From positions 25,471,516-25,535,515 of the forward strand of contig OX123193.2 of NCBI GenBank assembly GCA_944739405.2: a stretch of 64,000 nucleotides of DNA, given 5' to 3'. Under the pieces are notes generated by a model, which saw nothing but the letters and a program-made list of their open reading frames with translations, ran no database searches and was not told where the DNA came from. Position numbers and translations under genes: made by a program. Positions within the stretch are counted from its first letter, which is position 1; each line of letters starts with the position of its first letter. Source of the DNA: Euclidia mi (Eukaryota; Arthropoda; Insecta; Lepidoptera; Erebidae). Shown piece by piece: positions 24,951 to 38,919 of the stretch.

Positions 24951-27156
24951 CCTGATGTTAAGCAATTTTGCCGCTCGTGGACGCCCACTACCCCAGAGGA
25001 ATTTCGATTGCGTTGCCGATCTGGAGGTGATAACTAATAAGAGGAGGAGGTGTGGGATAGTGGAGAAGGTAAAGGTGATAGAGCTTCCGGGACTCTCACT
25101 CACCAAACGATACGCAAGAGTAGATACTGTTGCTTTACGTCCATATTCGTAAGAGGGTAGTACTTACACGGTTGACCTGGTCCATTTATGTTGCAATCAG
25201 CATGGCCCTACAACTTTAGAACTTACGCATGACATTTCTTTTACTTCATGAACTAATTTAACATACTTAGGTACCAGAATCTGAAGTGTCAATAGCACAC
25301 ATCAACCGATTTTTTCGGTCACTAATAAGTCCTTTAAATTAAAATTGTAGTAGGTACCACTAGCCATAAGTGCTTATAAACATTTCAAGGGAAAGGCTTG
25401 AGATCCAGCAAATAATTATGGTAATTAATGTCTCAATTTCTGTATTTACAGATAACTGTAATAACCAAGTGACATACTTGAAGCATATAATAGTTTATCT
25501 TGTAAACAGAATCACATTCCAGTAAGTACTTTAAGATAAAAGCCTCTTAAACTGATACGAATTGCACTTGAAATGATGTAGGTATGTTATACTCGAAGGA
25601 ATAAGTATACATTTTAATATGTAGACATAATGTCGACCACCTATCGCCCAGTTATAATGCTGACGTGAACAAATAGCTTGAACTTGCTGTTTCAATGTGA
25701 TTACAGTTGCTGTTCTTTAGTTTAGTCATAATATTACAACGCCTAGTTCAATATATTTTCGGTTTTTGGCCATAACTTACTAGTTGCTAAAATGATACCT
25801 ACAAATCTTCTCAAGCTTCATCATTCTGTGCAGTGGGGGAATTTTTACGCATTTAATCAACAAGCAAAAGAACACCCGGACTCGAAACTATAACTTATGG
25901 ATCACATAACGTGTTATGTCCTGTGAGAATCGAAACCCAAAATACTTGGCGCAGGGTTGACCGGCAAAGCGTCCACTTGAAACTGCTACGAAGCCCAACT
26001 TTACAACTTCAAGATTTACAATAATTAACTACAGATTTGCGACTAGAATTTCTATCGTTATTTTTTCATAACATGGTATTCAAATTACTTCTAGATAATA
26101 GTTTAAATATCTTTAAACCGTTGACGTGTCCATCAAAAGAGGATATAATTTTTTACATGTCGGTGACTGCGCAGTGATGGCATCGTTCTGTGGACAAGTC
26201 AGTATGCTGTCCACACGCGTGCCCGCTTCCGTTCGCTCTTCGGACATGCGTCGCTTAAAAAAATATTCACCACACAGTGCCTCAGATCCTTTGATCTATC
26301 TTCATTCATATTCAAAAACATAAAGCCTATGCGAGAATATAGTCAACAGGCGTCAAGGTTTCGCTGTTCATGTATTATGTTTGTAGCGAAAAGATACCTG
26401 TGTAAATTCGAATTCCAGCTTACGTACCTACTAGACATAACGCTGAACTAAATGTATAAATGGATATTTTTTTATTCAAGCCTGCCTTGCTTCGTCTTAG
26501 AAAATAAACGGATCAGGTTACTCGTCAGAAATCAATTATTTTGCCAGTGCTTAGAAATAATATTTCTGCCACTAACCGCTTCTACATTTCATCGCTATTC
26601 CCACTTGCATCATTCTTGGACTCGACTATGTTCGCATAATAATCAACAAATCTATCGGCTATCCTTTACCCTTTGTAAGTACATACTTACCTATCAAATT
26701 TAATGTTATGCTCAAAAATGGATAAATACCTACGATTTTCTTTAGTCACGGACAAATGTCATTCAAAATGAAAATATTTTATAAGAAATTTCCCGATAAA
26801 AATACAGCAATGATTCATGAATACGTACTTGTCTGTATACGACAAACGTTATTCGCGTGTGCTTGGCTGACCCTTCTCAATTGAATATCTCGTAGCCCAT
26901 GACACTGCTCCTAATCACAAAGTATATCAATATGCTCCAATAAAAACGTCAAAATCGAATCAGCGTCCCCTCGGGCCAATCAGCATGTTCTACATGTTAC
27001 GACTATGAGACCCTACCGCTACACGTATGGAAATATACTTACTGTATCATTTTACTAGGGGGTTATTTTTATTATAGTTTGATTTCCTGTTACAATAATG
27101 AAGTACGTATTTGTGCTAAAACGGCTTGTACTTATATAGCTTGATTTAGACAACCT

Positions 27157-27365
27157 CTCATCATCAACAGCCTTTAACAGCCCACTGCTGAGGAATTGGG
27201 CTACTATACCACGCTGGCCAAACGGGTTGGTATAGGGTTTGTATCAAGTTTTCCTTATCTTACAGTGCTGTTCTCTACATTATATGCTCCCTCTGTCGGC
27301 TCTTACGACACCCATGGGATGATATGGGGTGCTGAAATTCCGTATTCTTAATCCGTCACCACACG
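27157..27365 (-). mobile_element. Retroposon family A, copy 4
   Basis: Minus-strand copy flanked by the duplication gacaacct (27149-27156, 27366-27373). A short internal deletion removes the GGAGAGGCC part near the tail. Confidence 0.82.
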
Positions 27366-27601
27366 GACAACCTTTACTGATCTATCAAAAGCAGGTTGTA
27401 GAAGGACAACAATAGAAGTGCCAAAAGTGTGAATGCTGAGAAAATGGTTTTGAGATCAAACGCCAAATTGAGGAGACTCCTTTTAGTACATAAGTAATCA
27501 GTAATACTGTTAATGTCTGCCTAGCTGCCAAATATCTACAATTGGTTCACCTTTTATCGGATGAGTCCAAAATACGACGATAATTAAACGTCCCTAATAA
27601 G

Positions 27602-27713
27602 GTGAGTGAAGCAAGAGAGATATGTCAGGATCGTTGCAAATGGCGTACCGTAGTCTCTACCTACCCCTCCGGGAAACAGGCGTGAGTCTATGTATGTATG
27701 TATGTAATAAGGT
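27602..27713 (+). mobile_element. RTE-like LINE 3' tail with (TATG)n end
   Basis: TGAAGCAAGAGAGATATGTC through CCGGGAAACAGGCGTGAGTC, ending in a short TATG repeat (27687-27706). Same family as the minus-strand elements at 52547 and 55385. Confidence 0.6.
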
Positions 27714-28291
27714 TCGGTAGGTGTATGATACATTGCTCTTTCGAATATTATGTACCTATTTGACTAGGTATTGATTTGCTTATTAAGAAATTTTGTATAG
27801 AGTCCGTTATGTTAAATCGGGCTACACTGAAGATTCACTAAAGAAAATAACAGTTTTGCAGTAGAATCAGTGTTTATATCAAGTTGAAGATTGCTATATT
27901 TGGACACACATATAAATCTCAATGAGCCCGTAGCGCGTCGAGGTCGAGAGGACGCAATGTGACAACTTAACAGAATGCATATGGCAGAATAATGAATTCC
28001 TTATTCAGTGAGGCATACGCGTTGATTAACCCGTAAACATTGGCGGGGTATTTCGGTTCGGTTCAAAGTGTGGGGTCGGCTCAACCCCAGCTATTTTGTC
28101 TTGGCACGTGATTACTAATATTAGAGGGCACGATCCCAATTCATTCGAACACCTCTTATTACCCGAACTGTCGATTGATGCGCGTTCGACTTGTTTTTTG
28201 TTCTATATTAATTACTTTGGGAAATCCTCTCTTCAAAGGGAAGAACGAGAGATTTATTCACGTATGGAGACACGAAACACTGACAACGTGT

Positions 28292-28676
28292 CATCATCAT
28301 TCTCCTAGCGTTATGCCAGTTTCAACCTGGGGTCCGCTTTCTAGTCTAACCGGATTTGGCTGAATATTATCTTTTCCACAGAGTGACTGCCGGTCTAACC
28401 TCCGCAACCCGAAGGGATAGCCATATTCCATGGTTTAGACTAGTGTCAGTTTATTTAGAAGGTACTGACGCCCTAAAACGACTGTCAAAGATCTTCATAA
28501 CAACCGGGACCGACGGTTTAACGTGCTCTCCGAGGCACGGGGCAAGCGATAATTTATAATTCAATACGCACATAACTCCGAAAAGTCGTGGTGGGCGCCG
28601 TGGCGTGGATTCGAACCCGATACCCTCTGCATGACAGTCTGCTGGTATCTCCACTATCTAGCTATCGCTGCCTCCA
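28292..28676 (-). mobile_element. tRNA-type SINE family E, copy 2
   Basis: Close match to the copy at 19062. Flanked by a 17-bp duplication with one mismatch (28275-28291, 28677-28693). Confidence 0.84.
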
Positions 28677-28967
28677 AAACACTGACAACATGTATAGATA
28701 TGTAAGTAATTAAGCATCTTTCCACCAGGACTCAACCTAATGCATTTGTATACAAATTGAGAAATGACTTAAGCCGCGATCAAATGAATATGATAATGAA
28801 AAAATGTAGCCAAGAGTTATATTATGTAGAAAATAGGTACTTCTAATAATTTCATGCCAAACAGCATAACGAACTGTACTATACATTTAATAGCAATAGA
28901 CAACGACTATGCAGTTGTTTATAAAATTTGAAGATACTAATCAACGAATTACCTACAATAACTTGTT

Positions 28968-29230
28968 GACTGCCTCCGTGGTCCAGTGCATAGCGTATGC
29001 AACTGCTGACCGGAGGTCCCGGGTTCGATCCCGGGTCGGGCAAAAGTGTTCTGGGTTTTTCCGAATACTCAGTAGCATCCCGCAGTCTGGTGATGAGCCC
29101 GGTAACGGCAATAGGCTCGCCCCTATAACGTGGGACCTAAACATTCTTGGCGAAATGTGGGTGTAATATTTACACCTCCGCCTACACCTTCGGGGATACA
29201 GGCGTGAGACTATAAATATAAAAAATAAAA
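28968..29230 (+). mobile_element. tRNA-type SINE family B, copy 3
   Basis: Head GACTGCCTCCGTGGTCCAGT and B box GGTTCGATCCC. Flanked by the duplication aacttgtt (28960-28967, 29231-29238). Confidence 0.8.
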
Positions 29231-30976
29231 AACTTGTTAAATTCCGGTACCTCATAAAACAAATTAAGATAAGACTTCATTATATAATCAACACTTTTAC
29301 TACATTAATCGTCAAGTGCAACGTAGGTATGTGGCCGTTACATTAAATAAGTCCGTTTACAATAAAGGGGGAAACTGTAAGTCAAATCACTAAACCGTTA
29401 AGAGGGGGACTAAATCACATAAAGTTTTCTAATGCATGGCGTGATTGTGCTCTTCAAATAGCGAGGGGACAAAAGACCACACGCCAAGCGAATATCAGTT
29501 ACATATCTTTATACGGAAAATTTTGAAATAGGTACTTATTATCAAAACGATTATTATCATAATAATCTACCTACTAACTTAACTAAGGCAGGTTTGTACT
29601 GATAGAGAGATTTTTCTCTATCATCAACGTATATCGTGATTTTGAATGATGAACGCTGAATTTAATAATTAATCATAATTTATTATGATACAATCATATG
29701 AGAAGTATAAACCTGCGACTCCAAGAAAGAAAAATTGCCAACTTCTGTTTTGTTTTCAATAAAGGTGGAAATTTTCTTTAATAACGAAACAGAATTTATC
29801 TTTGTTGGAAATGCATCTTAACATATCAGAATGAAAAATAATATTATTATACTTAATACCTATTTAATTTTTAATCAAAAACACCAAAGTGACGAACAAT
29901 ACTTTCTAAAATTCTTTTACTCTGCCTTATTGAAATTAAATTTAAAATATCCTGTAGGCTAAGGAAAGATATAAACAGCCTACTCGAGTGGATTCTAAAA
30001 AAATAACGTATGTTCGAGGTTAATTGTCTATTTGTCGCTCGTTTAGAAACATTAGTGAATGATGTGCGCGGTGCACGCTGTCGAGATCCTGTCGCCCTGA
30101 ATCAAGCACGCGTTTTTGAACGTGCCCTGATTTATCTACATTGGTTAAACCCCGGTAATGGATCACCCTTCAAATAGATTTAAAAAAGTAAGTTATTGGT
30201 GGATTACATTGTATACAATTATTGTCGGTGTCGGAATGTTACATTTTGTATGGGTATAGTGTTAAAATATAAATGGCATGTCATCTTTTATCCACTGTGG
30301 ATATGTTATGCAAAACTGTCTTAGCTTATTAAATGAATAGTTTTAAAAAGACAGTGTACCTACCAACACTTTTCAAGAAAACCCAATGGTTTTTTTGTAG
30401 ATATTTCTTCTCTTCGTGTACCTATATGGTTAATTCCTACAGATTTAAATGTCTCGCGATCTCAAACTTGGGACATTTTAAACATGTTGAAAATTTATGC
30501 TAAGTGTTAAGAACTTCGGATCGCCAATCTTATATTTAAATTAGACGCAAAATGGTAATGAAAGCAGTTTCGGGTTTAAAAAGTCGGCAATTACAGCTAC
30601 AAACTGTGTCGATTGTTACAAGGTTCGTTTATTTACAAAACACATTGAAAACTCAGTTTTATCAGCGGCATGCGTTGCCCTGCATGTATTTTGCAGATAT
30701 AAGCATATTGTTATGTCGTAACGTTTTATATCGCTGTTTTACAGAATTGCAATGACGATTCAGTTGCTGGGTTGACTACTATATAAGTTTATGATAAAAA
30801 ATGTTTTTCTTTTTCGCAGATTAATTTTTCTACCGAATGAGGATTGGTTAAAAGCAGGGAGCCCGATTTTTGGCCATATGTTTAACAAATAGATTGGTAC
30901 ACATTATATCAAGGAATAAAATATGATAATATGGCTTGCAGTTGAAATAAGCAAAATGTAATGTGGTAGGTACCTA

Positions 30977-31221
30977 ATGTGGTGTCCGTGTGGTGACGGA
31001 TTAAGAATACGGATTGTCACCACCCCATATCATCCCATGGATGTCGTAAGAGCTGACACTACAGAGGGAGCGCATTATGCAGAGAACAGCACTGTAAGAG
31101 AAGGAAAACTTGATACAAACCCTATACCAACCCGTTTGGCCAGCGTGGTATAGCAGGCCAATTCCTCCTTTCAAAGGAGAGGCCTAGTCCAGCAGAGGAC
31201 TGTTAAAGGCTGATGATGATG
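30977..31221 (+). mobile_element. Retroposon family A, copy 5
   Basis: Flanked by the 9-bp duplication aggtaccta (30968-30976, 31222-31230). Seven extra bases (atgtggt) precede the usual GTCCGTG start. Confidence 0.84.
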
Positions 31222-32129
31222 AGGTACCTATAAATATTTCCCTTGGCTCTGATACATATTTAAGTCTTTTGTAATACGAGAAAATTATGTATCAAGGCCA
31301 ACTTTCAGTAGCATATTGCGAAAGAATAGTTACACACCTGAATCGCTTGGGAAATGGGATTAAATATGTTGGCAGATTTATTAGGATAACTTTTGTTGCA
31401 TAAATATGCTAAATATTTTTAATATGTTAAATATTTTTAATATCTCTCAAATATTGAATATGGAAGTGGTATATTTTATTTGAAAGGCAGACATGGTAAG
31501 TATAATCAAACTTGTATAAAGTCATAATTATAATGATGTCAGGTAATTTTCAAACAAATACAATTAAGTGGTTGACGTTAACATTTGACGTCTCATCTTT
31601 CTTTAAGGAGTCATTGGGATTTGATTCAACTGTATCCGAGTCCAAAAATATTTTCCGGGATACTTAAGGCTAAAAATATCGCCGGAAGAAAATCACAACA
31701 AATTCGTCATATCCTGCGAAGCGGACGTAACTAGCTCCCTTTAATTAGTAGCCGGATATCGTCTAGCAGGGGCTAATGAGACTCGCATGGCTGAACCCGA
31801 TCATTTCTTGTTATTTAATAAATAATAGCTACCTACTGTCACACATAAGAAACAAACTATACTTATTTCCTACGAATTCAATCAGACTTCATTTAACTTA
31901 CTTAATGTATTATCTGTTTCCTCCAAGTTATTTAATAAAGACTACAGTAACAGTTAGTTCTATCTGCTGACTTATAATCTTCTGCAGGTATTTAGATTAA
32001 AATATATCCTACATGCAAACTATTATTGGTGCCCATCGTATACATGCACCTTTACAAGTACCTACTTATATTTCAGTACTCTGATGAATCCCATTTTACT
32101 GAGTATACATTTTATTATATTATTCTATG

Positions 32130-32312
32130 TACGGGTGTCGCCAATGGGGGGCAGGGGGGGCAGCTGCCCCTCCGCCCTAGAGATGCAAAAAACCCTACAA
32201 TTTGTACTTTTCTCAATACTTTTCTCATTTTCAATATAAACTTGCCCCCCTCCCCTCCTAGGCCATTGCCTGGCGTACTTGCCCCCCCTTAGACAATCGG
32301 CTGGCAACGCCC
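32130..32312. repeat. GC-rich inverted-repeat element with G/C runs
   Basis: GGGTGTCGCCAATGGGGGGC at the left and CTGGCAACGCCC near the right, with CTGCCCC and GCCCCCC blocks between. This looks like a small repetitive element with imperfect inverted ends; the family is not recognised. Confidence 0.4.
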
Positions 32313-34951
32313 ATGACTCTGTGACTTGGTATCATAATCAATATAATCTACCTAGGTAAATTATGAGTTAGTACTTATATCCAAATGCATATAGAAAGTC
32401 TTAACACGCAGCATTTTAGTCTCAGCTTGATAACACTGCAGAAATCAAAATTAATTTATATGCTGAATGGTTATGAATTATCCAGTCGAAAAAAGTTGGG
32501 TGTCGACAAGTGGACGTAAATCATGTCAAAATATATTGTTTATGGTCGCACCACCGTCGAATGAAGGTGTTAACGTCATAACACTTGACGGCCCCTTCAT
32601 CTTACCCCCGTCGTTATTAACGAGCTTGCCTTAATATGATTTAATGATAGTACGCACATGTAATATATTATGTACACTCCCTAAATTACAAAAAATCAAC
32701 ACGACAAAAGTGGTTCCTTATTTATCGCATCTTGTACGGTTTTTAATTTTTGACTAATGGTATAAAATTGATAAGAAAAATGTTTGTTAACAACGGTTTA
32801 ATAAAATATGTTATTTCATAAAATTCTTTTTCGGTTTTGCAATCCAATACGTAGTTAAATGCTTATTACGGTAAAAGATTACTATTACACTTTCAATTAA
32901 GAGTCCATGTGTGTGACAGCCACATAATTTTAATTAACTCCAGAGGCTATGAGACTGCGCTAAACCCGTCATCTTATTTACGTTCCGTATAATTATCTCC
33001 AACCAATTCGTCACTCGAAATCTCGAACCCTCTCCAGTAATAATTAAAAAATAATACAATACTCTGTAACCCATTCGTAAAAAGCTCCAACAGTTTTTCG
33101 TCGTAGTTAGCTAATGTCGAAACTCATTAGTGCAGCTTAGCGTCAGTGTCACGGACAAGTTTAAAAATAAAAAGAATAAAGAGCGGGATCTTTGAAATAA
33201 GAACTCGAGTTTGTTTTCGATACTTCTTTTTGTTAGTCGTTGATTGATTTTCACCGTGCGCTTAACATTTAAATGTATGAAACAAACACATACTACTAGA
33301 AGTATATTGTTATTTTTGTCTGAGTTAAAACTGTCTGACGAATGAAAAACGGGTATAACGCATTAACTATCTAGTAGTAGTGTATATTTGCACTTTGTTT
33401 TACTTTCTACGATAGGCATATACATATTGTAAAGTCTCTGCAAACTATCTGTGAAACCAGTTTTATAATCTAGAAAAAAATTACACAACATAGTGTCACG
33501 TTGTCAACTAAACGACAATAGGTGCAGGTATATCAAAAAGCACGACATGCAAGATGATCATGGTTTCACGCTCTAGTGGTCCGCGCCGACACATCCGGGG
33601 TCGGTTTTGAACACAACACCATTTCGTCTACAAGGACAAAATCTTGAAACTCACAACTTGGTCTTGTCATAAAGTTAAGGAAAGCTTATTTGGTCGAAAA
33701 GAAAAGCAATACCTTATATATTTACCTTTAGACATTTTAATGAATGCAGATAAGTTTGAGGACCTGTCCAAAACTGAAGTTTATAGGTAGGTACGTAGTT
33801 CAACGATCAAAAAGGCTTTTTTAAATTTTAGATAAGTACTAAATTGAGATTATGAGACAAACATAGCCAGTTTCATCTTCCGTTGTCTGATAAGTTTTTG
33901 TTAAATTGATTTGTGAGTTAACTTAAACAAATTTCGATCCAATTTTTTATTTTTTTTGGCAGAAATTTGACCTAATCTTTGGTGGTGAATATAGGCCACA
34001 ATCTTTTAAAAAGGTATAATCCAGGACTGTCCAGGAGTGCATGAGAATTTTACTGAGACAAAATAACAAAACCACTTTTCTACTGGTACACATGTTACAA
34101 TTTTAGACAGCAGGCAAGGCCTAGCTTAGCCGTGTTTCCATACAGGTGCCAAGATCGTCTTAAGCGCAAGGTAATGTTGGGTAAACGCCAAACCTGTTCT
34201 CATGGTACAACTTAAATAAAGCACGAAGTAAGTTTAACATACATTATTTTGCATTTCAGCCGCTAATGATACAAATTACAACAGCTTCAAGGCCTGCCCG
34301 ACCGGTTCAAACGGCCATATAATTACAAAAACTCTACAGCTGTTCTATAGTGTAGTTTTACTGGCGGTTTACTGTAAATTATATTAAAGAGAGCCTTACA
34401 AGCAGACAAGGATGGATCAGTAAAAACTTTCTGAATTACTTTTAATATTTCGGTTTACTAGATACTGTGATTATGTCTGTCTAACAAGTTTTATTTTGAC
34501 TTATAGAATAATGGATAAAAAATACCAAAACATCGCGAAATTCGAAAGTTAAGGTACTGCCTCTATAAACATAAGTTTCTCCTATATTCCCATAAGAAGC
34601 ATACAAATGAAGCATAGTTTGTTAGACAGGATCGCGTCATCAGAATACTTAGTTAAATAGTCAGCTCATCAAAACTACAAAAGAAACGCTAACAAAAATG
34701 AAAATCTGCAAGAAATCTACAAAGTTGTCTTATGATGTACGATCTACGGATATAGGCCACCATTAACTAGCAAAACCTGTTGCACCTAGTTTTCTAAATA
34801 GAACCAGACACTCAAAATGAATGTACACCTATTAACTGCTTTTCCATATCAGATCGGATATCCTCCGCGCTTCCTTTCATCATCGCGATTTACTTAATCG
34901 ATTTTAAACTTTCGCGATTTGTATACATCATACAAAATAATTTTGCGCGTT

Positions 34952-35097
34952 AACTTAACTTATTTAAGGTATAAATGAAATAAATGATGAAAATAAATGA
35001 AAAGTGGTCGCGGAGAGACTCTCCGAGACCACGCTCGGTGCAAGACGAGCGAAACGTCGGATAGAAATAGGTATTTATACCTTAAATAAGTTAAGTT
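34952..35097. mobile_element. Foldback element with perfect 25-bp inverted arms
   Basis: Arms AACTTAACTTATTTAAGGTA... (34952-34976 and 35073-35097) are exact inverted copies. A second hairpin (GGTCGCGGAGAGACTCTCCG) sits in the loop at 35006-35030. Weaker symmetry continues outward to about 34925 and 35130. A partial relative of the outer left flank recurs at 36433-36465. Confidence 0.75.
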
Positions 35098-35731
35098 TAC
35101 GCGATTAAGACCCGCTAAATTATTTTGTAAGATTTACTGACTATGATATAGGTACTTCACAAATACTCTAGCATATTCAGAAACATTTCATTATTGTCGT
35201 ATCTTTACAAGTCCTCAGTAAACAAAGTATCGTTTCCAAGAATAGAGCATTATGTCTACATGCATTTTCACTTTTCTACCTTATATAAATAATACATAGA
35301 GATACGTGCGTATAGAATGTGCAGACAGCCCATATTAGTATATTATTACGCCATTCCAACATCTGAATTGGCGCTTGACATTGACGTACTCTGAACTTTT
35401 GATACGAGGTCAATTGAATAACACGTAAACGAATTCGACACACATGTTTTTATGAATGAAAGGCATCAGTTATTATTTAGTGCCATATCACTATTTCTAC
35501 TCTACGCAATAGTTTTTGATTAAATTCCTGTACAGGCGCCTTACGATGTGATATAAAATCTGATACTGAACAAGTTATTCTGGTGCGCCTGAGTAAAGCT
35601 TTCGAGGTCGTGCATCAGCTCTAACGGGTTATAATAACTTCGCAACCTTGTAGAGCCTAGAATGTCTGGATCATTAAATGGGAGTAAGTAGAAAAAGTGG
35701 TTAGTAGTTAATGTGTAGTGCGTGTACTGAC

Positions 35732-35867
35732 CAGATCGAGTCTGAGGCTGAATGAGACGTGTTTGGTCGGCGGCGGCGCGGGCGCCGGGGGCCCCTCGTA
35801 AAACGCGGCCTCCTCCAGACCGTAGTCCGACTCGCTCTCGGCCCACTCCAGCTTCATAGCGCTGGGA
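35732..35867 (-). CDS. pnt: Internal or first coding exon of a probable pointed (P2-type) ETS transcription factor gene
   Basis: A 136-base minus-strand exon lies between a good acceptor (gttttgttgcag) and a donor (CTG|GTCAGT). It opens with one base of a split codon and then reads 45 codons without a stop, beginning PSAMKLEWAESESDYGLEE and ending KHVSFSLRLDL. The internal Met (35855-35857) could be the translation start. The exon is CpG-rich inside AT-rich DNA, as expected of conserved coding sequence here. It ends in phase 0, which fits the exon at 24616-24736, 11 kb downstream. Pointed is a nuclear effector of receptor tyrosine kinase/MAPK signalling in insects, and its P2 isoform has a long N-terminal region before the MAPK site and Pointed domain. 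The exon itself contains no domain. The name comes from the motif in the next exon and from remembered insect homologues, so another transcription factor is possible. Confidence 0.62.
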
Positions 35868-37997
35868 CTGCAACAAAACAATATACATTAAAACAAGCTG
35901 TTTAGGTACTTAATAATACAAGTGCATACAAACCGATAAATTATCTGCTTCAAACAAGCGTTAAAAAAAGATATGCAATGGAATTAATAAGAAATTAGTA
36001 TTGCAATGACTACCATACAATTACTCAATGAGAACGAAATTAAATATACGTTCCATTAACATATTTTTACGTAGCCATTGAGGGACGGTATTACCCGATG
36101 GGACCGTAATAAGGCTTCCATAACCACAAGCAAGTGTCTCATCGCCAATATTCCACTATCAATATTGTTGTCCTTTTTACACGGTATAAAGATGAAAGAA
36201 AAAGGTGATCAAATTGCCGTCAAAGCCAGGACGAGAGATCGAACCAGTTCTTCATCTCGAGAGCTACTCGCTTACTCGCTCTATCCAAGTTTTTTATGTG
36301 AAACCCTGCGTAGGAATACTCGTTTTGTTTTATACGATGATGCCGTTGATACAAAGCGATGAAGGCAATCGAACGAATGTAATTCATTTTTACGACGACG
36401 CAAATTAAATTATGTTAACATATTTTATCTTAAATGCTTTTAAACTTTCACGACTTGTATACTTACTGATATTTTTTTTCACGGTAAATATTTAAAAAAA
36501 AAGGGGGAAATTACGCAATATGGACTGTTAGATACATACCTATATATTTAGTATCTAAGTAATATTATCTCAGATGTATTACACTTTGATAACTAACGGT
36601 ATGGACATAACGTGGATTATATAAGGTGAATAACATACTATCTAGCTAGATAATAAGCTGATTAAAAGAAATATTTTGATATGAGATAATTACCTAGATA
36701 TATTTGATAGTAATTGCTATTCAAATGATTTTTTGTTCCTATTTGTTGAACAGCTTCTAGCTAAGTACCTTTCTAAGTAGGTATCTACCTGCTAAAAGTG
36801 ATATGTGTAGAACAACACTTTTAAACTCTCAGAGTTGAACCCTTTACTTTCGCAAGTGGCATATATTTATAAATGTAATTGAAATAGTGAAATGTTGTTA
36901 TATTAGCATTATTTTACTATGTCGTCAACCCGGAAACGCGAGGAAAAGTTATTTCCTACAGCGAAAAATATCATACGGCTTGAAGTAAAGGATAAATTTG
37001 GAGGTTAGCCATTAAGAGGAACGAATGTCCGTTATGGTATCTCTAGCACACGATATAGTAAATGTGTCGTCGAATTTCGGCGCGTCTGAAGTATCTGAAG
37101 CTTCGTCGGGTCGCGGCGAGTCGTTACGGCTAATATCCGCCGGATACGGTCCACAATCTGACACCAGCCGACGTTATTGTCTTGTAATTGAAACGGCGTG
37201 TCGATTTGTTCATTTGAATGTTGGGGTGGTTCGAGGGGATAGATCACCCCAGAACTTTAAATAAGTCGTCTGGACTCAATGGAGTTAAGTTACTGAGAGA
37301 CACCGATGTCCCTGAACTGTCTAGAAGTGTTATATTTAACTGTTTCTTTATATGCTATGAACTTTCTCTGAAATAGGTACAAATCATAATAACATGTTTG
37401 GACTGAAAGCTTTAGATTTATTTTTCAGAAAGAAAACGTATAAAACTAGGGCGAGCCACTAGAAACATGATGAATGTGATGATTTACTTTTACTTACTTA
37501 TACTTTACTTATATTATGAGTGCCTACTTAGATATAATATCACAAATCAAGCTTGACAAAATGTAACCGAAGTTTTGTGCCTATTTATATTCATCTACAT
37601 TTCCGGCAACTCCGGCTAGTATCAACTTAACGTCCAATTATTACTCATAGCAACACTGAATAATTCAGAACGAGTTGCCAGTACCGCGTAGAAGCGTGAC
37701 CGACCGAAATTACACCATACACACATTATCTTATCAGGTGCCGATAGAATATTCTCTATCTAACAATACAAATAGCGCATAATTTTATCTACAAGCATAC
37801 TCCTTTACTGATTAATTACAACATTTGCTGCAAATTTCAAAACTAATTGCTGCCGATCTTTTAAAAATTGCCAGCGCGAAAAGGATTTTCAACAAAGTAA
37901 GAAAAAGCCAGGCACATGCGATGTAGTGTGAATGAGTTGTTGACTTATGTGGTATATGACAGTGATCACATTATTTTACATTTCAATTGAACAAGTT

Positions 37998-38040
37998 TTT
38001 TTTATAGACTCACGCCTGTATCCCCGAAGGGGCAGGTAAA
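37998..38040 (-). mobile_element. SINE family B tail fragment
   Basis: Only the last ~40 bases of the family remain (minus strand: CCTGCCCCTTCGGGGATACA then GGCGTGAGTCTATAAA). Confidence 0.55.
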
Positions 38041-38544
38041 TTGATCAAGTATTTTTTACAAATTAGATATCCTTGTAATTTGATCCCAAATTAAAGCATA
38101 ATCGCCTCGAGACGAACAGTTTTTCAAAATAAATGTATTGTATTTGCAGTTTGATGTTTTATGCAGCGATATAAGTTAAGCATAGTTTTAAAATGATAGA
38201 AATTGGTTATTCTAAAGAAAGTAATGTAACTATAGTCGATGTAAAACTTTCGATTAACAACACGGAGAAAATGAAGAGCTAAAACAATAATAGTGCTATA
38301 GCAAACAAAGTAGATTCATCTCAATTGCTTTTGAGTAAGGACTACGATCGCGAAAAATGTCATATTTAAAACTAAAAAGCAAAAGCATAAAAGATTACAA
38401 AGATTACAGCTGACAGCAAATGCCATTTATATGACATATTCTGTCAAATTGTGAGCTGATACGTTTTGCTGTGATGTTTTGTTTATAAATATGGTAATTT
38501 AAATTACTGGTAGGTACCATATTCTTTGTAGTTACTTGATCATA

Positions 38545-38879
38545 ATGTCAAAGCTAAGTAAAAGTACTATTGATTGGAAAAAGCTTGAAAGCTTAGTGCC
38601 AAAAGACCAATTACCAAATTTCTTTACTTTCAAAGCGAAAAACTATGCATATTGGCGTAGAGTGCTTGTTAATCCACCCGAGGCTCCAAAGATTGACTGG
38701 GATGAGTACCAGAAACTTGTACCAGTGCCAGGCATGGTTGACAAACTCAAAAGCCAATACATGGCCTTCAAAGTGCCATATCCAGAGGACAAATTATCAG
38801 CTGAAGTAGATAGGCAGTGGGCGGCTTTGGAACCAGAAATCCAGAATTTTTGTGATGAAATGAAAAAAAACATCGAAAT
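38545..38879 (+). CDS. ATPsynD: ATP synthase subunit d, mitochondrial, exon 1
   Basis: Codes for the peripheral-stalk subunit d of mitochondrial F1Fo-ATP synthase (matrix side of the inner membrane). I chose the ATG at 38545, the first ATG of the frame; the usual Ser-x-x-x-IDW start follows it (SKSTIDWKKLESLVP). The family core is clear: PKIDWDEYQKLVPVPGMVDK, then KVPYPEDKLSAEVD and a charged helix. The exon ends after two bases of a codon at a good donor (AAT|GTACGT). The remaining 59 codons are in exon 2, for a total of 171 residues against about 178 in Drosophila. Several positions differ from the usual insect sequence as I remember it (for example FTFKAKNYAYWRRVLVNP), which suggests a divergent paralogue, as with the Drosophila subunit-d-like gene. 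It lies inside the presumed first intron of the minus-strand gene, on the opposite strand. Confidence 0.93.
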
Positions 38880-38919
38880 GTACGTTACTTTGTGTTTTCA
38901 TTTTAGCTACATAGTTACA

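Larger units (their letters stand above)
24737..35731 (-). other. Intron between the two pointed-type coding exons
   Basis: An 11-kb intron with GT...AG ends on the minus strand. Apart from the retroposons, SINEs, the G/C-run element and the foldback element listed separately, the stretches 24951-27148, 29239-30967, 31231-32129 and 32313-34900 show only AT-rich sequence with no supported exon. Confidence 0.55.

Noticed and set aside
37025..37264. Open frames on both strands
   Set aside because: CpG-rich patch with two opposing frames and no splice sites or motif I recognise. It could be regulatory, but neither frame is supported.
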